Shown one piece after another: positions 42,058-54,300 of a stretch of 64,000 nt of DNA (within the stretch, counting starts at the first letter, position 1; each line of letters begins with the position of its first letter). Origin of the DNA: Hirudinaria manillensis. Its lineage: Eukaryota > Annelida > Clitellata > Hirudinida > Hirudinidae. Location of the stretch: contig CM067528.1 of assembly GCA_034509925.1 (NCBI GenBank), forward strand, positions 9,278,501-9,342,500. Direction: 5' to 3'. The notes beneath the pieces were generated by a model. That model did not search any database. It was not told the DNA's origin and saw only the letters and a list, made by a program, of their open reading frames with translations. The position numbers and the translations under genes are program-made.

Positions 42058-44591
42058 TCAGGTAAAAGTCAGGCGTCTAACGGCAGATCCGTACCTCGAT
42101 CTCATCACTGTTCTCGATAAATACTGAATTGAGGCGGGCTCCAGGTACGAAGGCTGGCAACTGGAAAAGTCTGGCGTTAAGCTGAGAGATCGAGTTCGCC
42201 AAAGGATTGACCGAGACGAGTCTCGATCTACCGACAGATTTGTCGAATGAGTCGAAGTTGTGGATCTGTCGGCCGAACTGTAACCCTGAGAACTCTGCGG
42301 ATCCTCGTAGAGTATGGTTTCATCCATCGGGGTCGGACTGGAATTCGTCCGAATGAGAGGAGTTTCGCGACTGTCTTCGCTGAAATTAGACGTCGAAATC
42401 TCTCCGGAATCTTCGCTAATTTCGAGGTCGATCGAATCAAATCTGCTCGGGTTGTAATTACAAGAAGGTGGCGGAAAAAAGCGCCCAAAGTGCCTTGATT
42501 CGGGCGTAGTGACGTGAGGGTCGTAGTTTTTCGAGACCTTTGGGAATGCTTGTGCTGTTGATGCTGCTGAAGATGCTGCTGCTGACGATGATGAAGCAAC
42601 AGAGGTGAATGTGATATTGTTGTGGTTCTGACTAATAGTGGCGTCGTCTTTCGAAGCATTCTCGCCAGAAGATGAAACTATGAAAGTTGAGTTCAGGCCT
42701 GATGGAGATTTAGTTGAGACAACTTTGGTCGTGTTCCTGCTCAGTTCGAAGGAAGAACTGAAACCAGTACCGATTTCTGAATGCTTTGCCTCTCGAATAT
42801 TCGCCTCTTTTGCTAATGCAGTTGAAGTAGTGATTGGACTTAGGTTCTTGTGATGGTCGACATCAACAGTGCTTCTGTATCTCCTCTCTTTGACTGGACG
42901 CAAACTTGGCACATCGTTCAACTCAGATGTACTTTTTCCAAGCCTCGAGTTGATTAAACGCAGAGTGTCCTGGAAGCGCAAGTGGTTGGCATCGTTTTCC
43001 GTGCCGTGTTTGATGCCAACATCCCGTTGGCACGTGTCACGTCGGAGGTTGTAGTAGCTGCTGGCGTCGATGTGGTGCTTGTGGTAGCGTTTGCCGTCCA
43101 TTGTTATGAATTCTTCAGTGAAGATGAGCTGAAGGGGACATTAGAAGAGATTAAACTCTATTTATTTTAAATCTGACTGGGTGTATTTGATATTATTGTT
43201 AAGAATTGAATATTACTTAATATTTAAATATAACAATATTTAGAATAAAATCATTTACTCAATTTCAAACTAATCCTCATTTCCATAGAGAATTGAGCGC
43301 TACATAAACGAACGAGCAGTTCCGTAGCTTGTGAGATTCCAAGACCGCAAATCTTCGCGATTTGCTCGCACGAACCATCAAATCTCCATTCTCACCTCGT
43401 CACATTGGTGACACCTTGGCCTATACATCTCAGCTTGGTGTCTGGGACAGCACAAGTAGGACCACTTTAGCGGATAGAAGATCAAGTCTACCAGCTGGAG
43501 ATGGCAGGTGGAGCAGTTGAAGCAGGTCGGGTGCCATAGACGAGGAATCTCTGAATCTTCGGGTAGGTACGCCACCACCGTAGTCTTCTCGCCAGTATCG
43601 GTCAGGCAGTTTCTCGATCGAGACAATGGCAGGTGTAACTTTTTATTCGCGATGGGTAGTTTGCACTGCAATAAGTAAATGAATGAATAAATACATACAT
43701 ACATCTAGGATTATAGTTTATGACATCAGAATGATTAGAGGTAAAATTTGAAAATGATTTTGAAATTATCCATAAGACCATATTAAAACCAAGTTTCAAA
43801 TCAAACTATTTCTGATCTAACAAATATATGCAGATAGAAAATCCATAAAGAATATGTCTTATTAAATACTAGATTTATCTTTGGATTTGGAAATATTATT
43901 TTTATCTACAAAAACAAAATTGATCCGATTAAATCTTAGAAGGAATCTTAAAAGTAGTTTGGCACATTTCGTTGCAAACACGTGACGCAAGATTGGATAA
44001 TCTACCATTCATTACCTCAGGCCTATGAACCAATATATATACAAAAGAAAAGATACATAAAATACATTTCAAAGCTTAACTGCATAAGTTCCTTCAAACA
44101 CTTAAAGTTATAAATTACGAAAATATTTAAATGAATTTTGTTCCCTTAAGAACAATAAGCCATCGTTAATGAGTAAAGATGTCGCATACTTTAGAACAGG
44201 TCATGTTCTGAACATCCGAAAAGTCGACATCGTAAACGCCTGCTACTCTTTCCACGGATGTTCTCCATGTCTGGAAATCTTTGAAACTGTCCAATTCTTT
44301 GACGGTGAGGATGTTATGACACATTCTGTTGTCGATTGGTTTGTGAATGTTATGAATCGTTCAAATATCCGTACGTAGCTAATATAGAACATTAACTTTA
44401 CAATAGCAAACATTTACTATAACCTCCAAAACTAGATTCTAAATTGATGATAAATCTTTAAACGAAATATAATTTTTGAAAAAGACTCACCCGACTTTAA
44501 AATCCTGCCTGGGTAATTGAAAGAGCGAAATGCTTTCAACTTCTGACAATTTCCTCCGAATTCGTTCATTCTTTCCATGCAATGGCTCCAT
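42058..44591 (-). CDS. TES: Testin-like LIM protein with eroded PET/LIM architecture
   Basis: Exons: 44591-44491, 44325-44229, 43665-43396, 43128-42058; all agree in phase, about 512 residues. Exon 1 ends with a PET-end-like stretch (NERIRRKL...FQLPRQD; testin has YRKKQLAKQLPAHD). Exon 2 (CHNILTVKELDSFKDF...GVYD) matches the testin linker CHELSPREVKEMEQF...GVGD. Exon 3 is LIM1 (WHPTCFNCSTCHLQLVDLIFY, then PRCHQCDE), but its first Cys pair is reduced to NCLTD. Exon 4 opens LIM2 (LIFTEEF...KRYHKHH) and then lacks the second finger. The remaining about 330 residues are Ser/Thr/Asn-rich and look disordered. Testin acts in focal adhesions and actin regulation; whether this derivative does is inference. 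Prickle, the sister LIM/PET family, is the alternative. An upstream exon with the rest of PET may be missing. Confidence 0.7.
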
Positions 44592-46029
44592 ATCGCAAGA
44601 CTAGCAATTAAGCGAGTGATACTCTTTTAAACCAAAAAAGACCGCCAAATACGCGCTCGCCTGCTCGTCTCTAACGATCTTTAAGACAGATAAACGAAAA
44701 TTTAAGGCGAAATTTGAACCTCGATGCTCATTTATATCAACTATTTATATCAGATTTTGCTCGAAATCTACCTTGCATAACTCAAAGGAAGTTAGACAAT
44801 GGGGGAGCCTACAAGTAATCCTAGGACTTTTGCTTTTTATTGTAATTGGACCACCTGCCTGCTCTCAGAGCGACCAATGGCGTTGCAGAAAATGAGGTCA
44901 CCATTGCGTGAGTTAACCTTATCAATTTTGAAGTGATTGGTAAGGTTACTACTTCGCATGCGGTCGTAATCGTAATTTTGTAATTATTAGATGAGGCAAT
45001 TTTACAATTTTATATGGAAATGAATAAAATACGATGTTAATATTTGTAACGTACAGCGAGGTAACTTATGTAGCGCTCCATACACAAGCCCCGGGGCTTC
45101 CCAAAAATGGTCGAGGAATTTTAATTGCTACGTCGCTAGAGACGCGAGGCCGTAGAAAGTTAGCTTCGGATCAAAAGATGAGATTGCTCAATGACCACTG
45201 GAACCAATTAAGTTAATAAAAATCTCTTTCACTACGCTTTCGGATGAAATCTAAGTCTCTTTTATCCATTGGCTTTTCAAATAATTTCTTTTAATCATAT
45301 TAATTAACTAATTAATTATTTTACTGATTTAGAAGTTTATGTTGGATTGGCTGAAGTTGTTCTGACAACAAATGAGATTGTTTCACTTCTTGTTAAGTCG
45401 TAATCCAGTCGAAGAGTTTATCATGGAGCAATTTCCGCTGTGCACTTGTTAAACTCAACTCAACCAAATCGTGACACTATTCTGACTGATTAACAACAAC
45501 AACAACATTCTTCCGCTAAAGTTGTTAACGTGCTAAAATACAAATTATTTAAAAAAAAATGGCTGATGTTGGAACTTTACACCCCAACCATTTTGGTGCG
45601 ATTTTGAGGTTATTGAATGTTGCTGGCCATCGTAAAAGATATCAACCTGATTAACCATTTGCTGGTCATTTATATCATTTGGTTAACTATTGGTGATAAA
45701 AGCGTCCAACTACGAACATGCATTAAATAAAAAAAAACCCGAAGAAGCAAAAAAAACCCCAAAAGCACACGAAAGAATCTCTCATAAATCAATGAACCGC
45801 AACGAATTAGTTCCACTCTTTAGGCTTATTGATATCGCAAGCATTATTTAGGCAGCATCTGATCAATCAACAGGGAGTAGGAGTTGTAAAAAAGTGACAC
45901 TTGTCTCTTTAACAACATCTCGGCAGGTGGCGAAACCCGCAGAGATTTTGTTAATTAAGCTGCTTTTACGTCTCTGCCTGTTGTTGTTGTAATTTCTTGG
46001 GCACGTCAACATTGAGAACGAGAATTGAT

Positions 46030-46056
46030 GAATAAATAAATAAATAAATAAATAAA
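46030..46056. repeat. (AAAT)n microsatellite
   Basis: About seven AAAT units in intergenic DNA. Confidence 0.85.
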
Positions 46057-48251
46057 TGAATAAATGATGAATAAGCTTATGCATGTAAGCACATTTGCCT
46101 GTAAATCGTTTCAATGAGTTTATTATCTGCAGATTACTAATAAGAAGAATCTCAGGTATTGACAAGTACTTGAAAGCATGACGAATCTAATACGAGATTA
46201 GTAATGAATTAGCTAGAATACCGAAAAGCAACAATGATGATACTAATACTATTAATAATGACAATAATAAGTAGTGCTAAATAATATCATCACATGATAT
46301 TGTGATACTGATTTTAACGTCGATGATCAAAATGTTCCCAAGGTGTTGTCCGAAAATTGGAAAAGCACAACTACCGGATCTGCAAAATGCCTCTAGAGAG
46401 TTTTAATTGAATATTGTGTCAGCTGAAAGCAGATGTCTGTTGCACAATTTTTAAAAACCCCCAGCATTCCAGGCCAATTAATGATATGAACTGTCAGATG
46501 GAGAAAGTTTATTTTATATTTTTAAGCGGTAAGAATATTAGGTCTTTGGTTTAATGTTGTCGCCTGCGCAAACATTTGCTCGAGAAATGTACGTTGTGCC
46601 GGCTCGAGGCCATTCAGAAGTATCGCTTCGTTCTCAATGAAGGTCTTTGTCGGCAGGTGTTTTGAATTCCAGTAACAGACAACAACAGAATGTTGGGAAA
46701 ATGATCGCGTGAGACCATTCGGGAATTGAAGATGAAAGCACTTGAAACACAAACAACAATCATATCACGGCAGATATGCGGCGATTGCTTTTGAACAAGA
46801 AAAATGCATTGTTGTTGAATTAGTTGCAAGAAAGAGAGCAGTGCGGTCGGGAATCAGAAGTTTAAAGTTTGTTGTCCTTGTGAGAGACTTGGTTTGTCAA
46901 TAAAGACATTTACCTGTTGGTTACGAATCTCAAAGCGATTCTATTGCGTCCAAGCGTTTGACAACAACTTATAAAAACAGAAAGTTTTTCTGGTCTCTGA
47001 CAAACAGAGCAGCCAAGAGATCTACATGAGAATCATGTCACGGTCAGCATTGAACAATCGTGACATGACATTTGGCGATATTTGAATATGTTTAGAACAT
47101 CGCTGCATGAAACAATCGGCAGAACTTAATAGCCGATGTCTCCATTGATCTGTGCTCATTCACTTATCGCGTGGATTTGGATTTTGCCGGAAAATCTCTC
47201 ACGAATTCTCTTACAACTTCTCAAGAATTTGGCAAAGAACGGTTTAATGTATATACATAAATATATACGATACATAAGCATATGTATAAATAAGTACAGC
47301 TGTAGAGCATTCTAATTTTACTGATCTTTTCCGAATGTTCGCGGATTCCAACTGCGAAGTCCGTGTCGAAATTGTGTTGCGTAATTAAATTTACATTTTT
47401 GAATAAAAAGTTTACATATCTGCCATATTCTTGCTAGAACACCATATCAGCATATATTACATAAAATGAATGCTATCTACAAAGGTAACAATGAACACGT
47501 CGAAGTGGCAATTACTGTTTCCAAGTTGTCAATGCAAAATGGTTGATTTACAACGATTTATCGCGCGCCATGTTGCAATTTCGATCCTTGTTCTAGCATA
47601 CGACCAACCTGACAGAGCGACACGCCGACTTGGGTCTATTATTTGCCACGAGAGTTCATGACCTTTCGAACCGGCAAGGTTCAAAATATTTGAGGTCACG
47701 TCAAGTTGGACTTGGAAAATCGCTTTCAAAGCGTTCGATTGTCAGCAAAATGAATCCTACGTTCCTTCAATTGCTCGATTCGCAAACTTTAATGTGCTAT
47801 CATCTCCTGGCGACTGCATGTCTTGTGATGGCAAAATGGAATGTACTTCTACATAATATTTAGGTCTTTTAAATTAGGATTACATGTATTTTAGAACTAA
47901 CGAAAATAATTCATTAATGCTTAAAATGTAACAAATAATGCCTGGGAGGTGATAACAAACTTTTATTTCAAAATTTCCTATTGTCTTGTACTAGGCTGTC
48001 ACCAACAGTCTGAGCAATTGGTGGTGGTGGTGATGATGATAGTGATGTTGGTGGTGGTGATGGCAATGGTGGTTCCAGTCAGTACATCTACAATGAAGAT
48101 GAACATGTGGCATGGTTTTGGGGTCACTGACGGAAATATTTGTTCTTCTGTAACCTGCAAAGAGATGGGAAGCTAAAGTATTACAGTCTCATCAAATTTT
48201 TAATTTAATTACATTGATTCACTAATAAGAATTTTACAATGTTGTAATATG

Positions 48252-49701
48252 TACAGTGCGCGTCATAAAGATGATAGGATAGGTGCGTATTTTGACGACA
48301 TCACTCCAAGTAGTGAAATTATGTAAACATAACTATTTCTGTAGGATATAGTAAAATACTTTACATTTACAGATTTATCACATTTATTGTGCAGAAATGA
48401 ATATTTTGTGAGAATTTAACAAATCACTGGAAATCCCCGAAATTGCACACATCAACGAAGAACACTGGAGCATAAATTTTCAAATTTATTGGATTCAAAC
48501 ATTTAAATTATGATTTATATAAAAGTCAATAATGAGTCTTAACTCCTTTCTTCATAACTACCTATCTCTTGAACGCTAGAATACTGCTTGCCATTACAAT
48601 ATATTTTCCTGGAAAGCAATCCACACGCATTTTCGATGGATTTCAAGTCTGGGGAGCGAGATGGCCACTTGAAAACCTCCAAATTCCTTTCCTGGAAAAA
48701 AGTTTGGTTTTGCCGTGTGAGGAGGGGCATTGCCATGCTGGAAGATGACCTTATCATTTCCAAATTTGTTACATAATGTAAACAAATGATGGACCAGGGT
48801 TTGGACATTTTTTTCAGAGTTTTGCTTCCCCTCTAAGAATACAAGTTCTGAAGACCTCGAGAGGAATTGGCTGCCCAGACCATCACTGAGCCACCTCCAA
48901 TATTTCTTATAAAAAAATGAGTTTTGCATCTTCCGACATCATGCCAAGGAAATTTGAATCCATCTGGACCATCCAAGTTAATTTTTTTTCCTGTGGGCTT
49001 CCGTCGGTGCTGACGCTTAACAAACTTTAGAAAACCACTTCCACGGAGACACCTCAATAATGTCGATCTACTAACGTTTCTGTTTAAGCTATTTTTTAGG
49101 TCCTTTGCTGAACTGAGCCCCATGGAAGCTTCACGAAAGATAACTTCTCTGACGTTCATCCAGTTATTTTGGTCTTCCAGGGGAACAAATTGTTCCATAA
49201 TTTTGAGGATCACTTAAAAAACGACTAATAACATTTCTAGAGCGATTCATCCTCCTAGAAATTTCAGAAATTGACAAATTCAAGTCTTTAAAGGCAAAAA
49301 TCTGTCCTTTTTCAATTTCATTAAGTTGCTTTCCTAAACCAATCTATAATAACGTCAGCTATCGGTATTTTATTCTACAAACATGTTACGGACATCAAGT
49401 AATATATAAGGAGTCTTACTATGTTAATGAACTTTCGTGAAACCTGTAATAAAAATTTTTTCCACAACGGAAGAGACTCCATGCTCCGTTGCGGAAACTC
49501 CGAGAAACAACATCAAAGCCCTTCTTGGTGGATAATCATCAATATTCAAATCTTATTGTTAAATGTTATTGAATACTGGTTAACCACTTTCTTGTGATCG
49601 CTAAAATCAGCATTTTGACGAAAATTTTAACTGTAACTTTAAAGATAGAGCTAGAAATCGTGTGATTCTAGAACCTGTCCTATCTTTGACGCTCACTGGA
49701 T
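48252..49701 (-). mobile_element. Decayed Tc1/mariner-family transposon
   Basis: Imperfect terminal inverted repeats: left CAGTGCGCGTCATAAAGAT (from 48254), right, read in reverse, CAGTGAGCGTCAAAGATAGG (from 49698). A TA precedes the left end and a TA follows the right end two bases out, in keeping with TA target preference. Between them the minus strand encodes fragments of a Tc1-like transposase in shifting frames. About 1.45 kb, the usual Tc1 size. Confidence 0.8.
48539..49213 (-). pseudogene. Tc1-like transposase pseudogene
   Basis: Three overlapping fragments in different frames. The first (49213-48833) has a helix-turn-helix-like N-terminus and reaches GGGSVMVWAA, the strand before the second catalytic Asp. 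The second (48929-48594) contains FQHGNAPPHTA, where active elements have an Asp at the Gly position (FQxDNAPxH). The third (48808-48539) contains WPSRSPDLKSIEN, the conserved block after the DDE third residue. At least two frameshifts and loss of a catalytic Asp show that it is inactive. Confidence 0.85.
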
Positions 49702-49727
49702 ATATATATATATATATATATATATAT
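49701..49727. repeat. (TA)n microsatellite
   Basis: About 13 TA units directly next to the right end of the Tc1-like element, perhaps grown from the TA target site. Confidence 0.85.
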
Positions 49728-51324
49728 CATTTTATGTCTAGCTACTACGCCACCCGTCGGGACCGAGCACAATTGGCATAGTAACGAGGGTTTGTAAACA
49801 TAGTAGCGAGGATTGGGGGTGGCATAGTAAATTTATTTTGTATTGAATTTTTGTCGGGACCGAGCAAAAGTGGCATAATAGCGAGAGTGACATAGTAGCG
49901 AGACTTGACCGTATATTTGTATAAGATTCAAAAAGTTTATGTATACCTAGCACTGTCTGTTGACAAGTGATACATAATTAGGCAATATATAGGTTGCCTT
50001 TCTATGATATCCTTATATCACAATAAGCTAGACAAGCAGTATATCGAATGACCACTAAACTTTTAATATTAACAATTATATTATAACAATTACGAATAAA
50101 TTATAATAAACTATAACAAAAATAATAATAACACATACAAGCATCAACATGCGGCCCGTTAAAAATTTTAAAAAATGCCAAAAAGCTTTGCACTCAGTAA
50201 GTAAATATGTCGCGTGTTTATTTTTCAAGGAATAGCACATCGAGAATATTTGGCACCCTTGACACGCGTCAAAATGGCATCGAAGTTGAAAACGTTTCTG
50301 ACGTTTATTACGTGCATCAAGTGGATTTAAAAGACGAAACAAAAATCAAGGTACGACGTTCCAGGTAAGTTCCAGGTACGTTCGCAAAACTCAGCAAGTA
50401 GTTTCTCTGGCATAGTTAGCATTGATTCGCCAGGAGAAATAATTTTCGCCTGCATTGACTCGAAGCAAGGAAACACATTGAAATCTTTGTAGCGCACGGC
50501 CACGGCCAAGAGAGGTCGGATGATGACAAAAACGGTGACAACAATTAATTGATTAACAACTAATTAACTTTTAAATTAGCAAAAGGCACTGAGCAAGAAG
50601 ATGCACTTAACGACCTTGGAATATCATTTCGGCCAAAAAAAAAAATCAACTCGATGTCCGTTAACAAATAAATCAATTGCAATTTAATAATTCCAGTATA
50701 ATTCGTTCGTAGCTAACACGTTATACGTGGACGATAACAGACGAACTTTCAACTTCTGCAACGAGGTCAAAGTTTAACCAGTTAAATTTTAAATTTTAAT
50801 TTTAACCAATTAAGAAATTATTGAAAGTAAAAATCAAAGAGAACAGAGAAGCAGCAGCAAATCCTTTTCTTTTGCAATGGAAAAAAAAAGACACAAAGAT
50901 GATGACAAGGCATGAACCGGCAATCTTATTCCTGCGGCCTCGTTAAAACCAAACAAAGAATAGTTACGTGAAAGTAGAATCCATGCCCTTCAATTGTGTC
51001 CAATAAAATGCAAAATGCAATAATTTACTAACGCAAAAAACACCCCGGCAGATCGAAGGAAAGAGCGAAGAATGAAATGAGTCGAGGAAGAATGAAACGC
51101 ATAGATTTAGAACAGGACCACAAGATATGTCGGCAGAAAGTTATTAACGAGAACTTCCGATCAGTAAATTCTCCAACGTCAAGTTCAGGGCGACTCAGTG
51201 TGACTCAGAGCGCCATCGTCATCAGAGGGAGTGGACGACAACGACTCCCAGCCAACACGACTTCGGTCAAATCTAGCACCTTCTCCTATTTTTGGGCAGT
51301 TGGACTTCCCTTATTGATCCCGCC

Positions 51325-54300
51325 TCAGTGCTTAGGCTCCTCCCCCTCTGTCATTATGTCGACCAATGTCTCGACTGCCCTGTTTATTTGCTCCACCTCT
51401 CTGAATAGACTGGACACGTTTGCCTCACCTAGGAAATTAAAAAGTGGCATTCTTACTTTTTCTAGGTTGTTTGTTAAATTTTCACGTTGCCATGGTAATA
51501 ATAAGTTAGGAACGTTCGTAAACAAAGAGGTAACTAACCTGGATTGACAGGTAGGTCGTCGCTTTGCAGCTTCTGCAGCATCCTGTCCAGCTCCAATTCT
51601 CTAATTCCATTGTCTAACGATATGTTAACATTTATTTTCTATTATAGTTATATTACAGTAAACATGTTAACTCCAATGGAATTTTCATTTGACTTCGCAC
51701 CAAAGACTCGAGCAGTGTTTGGCTTCATCAAGTTTCAACAGCTCCAATGGAGTTAACATGTTTAATAATTGACAATCAACGAGAGCAGTAGTAACTACGA
51801 AACAACGCCGCCTCGACTTCATGTGCATTAAAAATAACGATCGAAAGTTGAAAGAGAAACTGAACAAAAAGTTCACGACCACCTTTGTGAGCTTTGACGG
51901 GATCTCCGAAATTCAAGGAAGGTCCGGACGTGGAAACGCTCCTGCACTCTCCGACCTTAGGAGCGGAAAGGCAGAAGGTGAAGAAAAGAATAAGAACAAT
52001 AGAATAACAATAAATTAGCATAAATTCCATCCGATAAACTAAATCCCGCAACATCGCACGTTCGAAACTACAAAGTTTCCTAACGTTCGTTCCTTGCAAC
52101 TGCAACAACTCATCCTGCAGGTGTTGATTGTTCTCGCCCAGGACAACCAGTTTCTCCTCGATCGACCTCCTGGCGTCGTCGTCGTCGACTCGAGGCGACG
52201 ACTCGCGTCGCTCGCCCCGGGCCCCGTTCCTCGACCGTCCCGTCGGAAGGTTCTTCCCGCGGAGCAGGCGCTCGTACTCTGCCTTCAGGTTCCTTTGTGA
52301 AATGAGACGTGAATTGATAATCAAATCGTCGAGTGAAAGTGGCATTTCTTTGAACTAGATGTTATCATCACGAATATCATCATCAACCTTCTCATCATCA
52401 TGGTCATCATCATCATAACCATCATTGCCATCATTATCATAAATGGAAACTGACTTGTTTTCATTCTCAAGGTCTCTTATCATTTCCTCCACTTCCTCCC
52501 TCCGTTCTGCATCGAGTTTCTTCAGAATCTGGAGTGGACTCGAAGGCTGAAATATAAATTTTCATTTGACTTCGCACCGAAGACTCGAGCAGTGTTTGGC
52601 TTCATCAAGTTTCAACAGCTCGATGGAAACAACAACAACAACAGCAACAACAAACCTCGACTTCTGCCTTCGACCCCTTAAGACTCTGGCAGTATTGCGC
52701 AATAAGGTTGTGCTCGTCTGAAAACCTTTGAAGAGCAGAGAAATTAACATAATTTATGGCCGGAATTGACACTCAATTAATGAATTATCAACTAATTTAT
52801 TCAACTTACCCTTCGGGATTCGAGCCAAAGTCGTCAGGATGGCTGAACATAGAATGACGACAAATATTTTAATTCAAAAGTGAATTTAAACAAATCATAA
52901 CACTAAGCTATTCTATTGAGACAATATTCAATCCCTTACCCTAACAGCCTACCCTAACCCTAGTCCTAACCCTAATCTTAACCTCAACTATAACCCTAAC
53001 CCTTGAAACTAATTACCTCTTTCCTGATGAACTGAGACCTCTCTGGAGAAGTGTAGAGTCATCAGTTGTGTTTTGAGGGGAAAGCCTACAACAATCATCA
53101 TCATCATCATCCCACCATCACAACCAGCATCATCAATAATGACTCACTCATCTTCGTCTTCCTCCTCCTCTTCACCGCTCTCCAGGGAGATCTTGACGGG
53201 CAGGTAACCGATGCGCCTGTGCTTCTGGAAGTATCTCTTCGAGCGGAACTTGTTCTTGAAGACCTTCGTGAAGTCCCTCACGTTCTCGCTCGAGGTCGTC
53301 TGAGGACGTTTGGGGAAGGGGGGGTGATGGGTACGGGTAAGGGTCATCGAGTACATCGGTCGATCAAAACCGATGCAGCAACAATATTAACAACAACGAT
53401 AACAATAATATTGGCAATGGTAATAATGAATAACTGCCTAGTTAATAAATGCATGGGCACGAATGAATTAACTAATGTTATAATAAACTTATTATAATAA
53501 CAAAGACAAATACTCTAATAGAGTAATAATAATAGAAATAATAATAATAATAATAAACAACTGTTCAACAAACGATAAACCGTGCTTTGAATGCACTTTA
53601 CAACTGCCCACCTCGCTGCTGTACTCTTGCATCGGGTGACTCAACTTGTGGTTCTTCGTGGTTTTGCCTGCAAAGAAGCAGTTCTGGCAGAGGTCGTAAC
53701 TGAAGCACTTGTGACAGCGATACCTGGACGAGCAGAAAAAAAAAAGAGATATATATGCACGTGCACCTGTCTTCTTGTTGGGAGGTCGTATGCAGTCTTT
53801 GTTTATAATAAAGATGATGATGATGATGATGATGGTTATGTTATAATAATGTTGATGACAGCAACTACAATAATAATAATAATGATGATGATGATGATGA
53901 TGATAATAAAAGTAATAATAATAATAATAACAACAAAAACACCTCAATCCCCTAAGAGGAAGTTGTTTGCAGCACTGACACCTGACATGGTGTCTGGCCT
54001 CCTCCGAATTCCTGAGCCTGTGAAGCACGGGAATCCAAACGAGGGACTGAGGTTCCATTTTCATCCAGTTCAGGAAGTCCTTCTCCGAGATGTTCCCTTT
54101 GTCTCCGCTCTGAAGTCGGGGTTATCAAGGTCATGATGATGGGGTTAGACTAGAGCTAGGGTTAAGGTAGAGTCTAGGGTTAGGGTTAGGATTAAGAAAT
54201 TGGTCCAAAGCTGTTTATAACAATTGGTTTGTAGCTGTTTATGACAATTTAATCAATTGATTTAAGTTTAGCAAAGAAAAGGATGTTATAATTTCGTTAC

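Larger units (their letters stand above)
44592..51324. other. Gene-poor intergenic region
   Basis: 6.7 kb between the testin-like gene and the dystrophin 3' end. Apart from a decayed Tc1-like element (48252-49701), a TA microsatellite (49701-49727), an AAAT run (46030-46056) and a short motif cluster (49755-49910), I see nothing interpretable. The ORFs of 60-100 codons are compositionally like random AT-rich sequence. The part next to 51324 must hold the dystrophin 3' UTR. Confidence 0.6.

Noticed and set aside
42228-42659. A 143-codon His/Gln/Arg-rich minus-strand frame.
   Set aside because: Alternative frame of the testin-like last exon; the chosen frame continues the LIM2 start.
43396-43665. 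Assignment of the LIM gene to Prickle.
   Set aside because: Prickle has a similar LIM1, but the linker exon (CHNILTVKEL...GVYD followed by CKLP) matches testin better. Kept as the alternative.
44592-48250. Several ORFs of 60-100 codons between the testin-like gene and the Tc1 element.
   Set aside because: No domain, no signal peptide with a conserved mature part, no spliceable continuation; composition as expected by chance.
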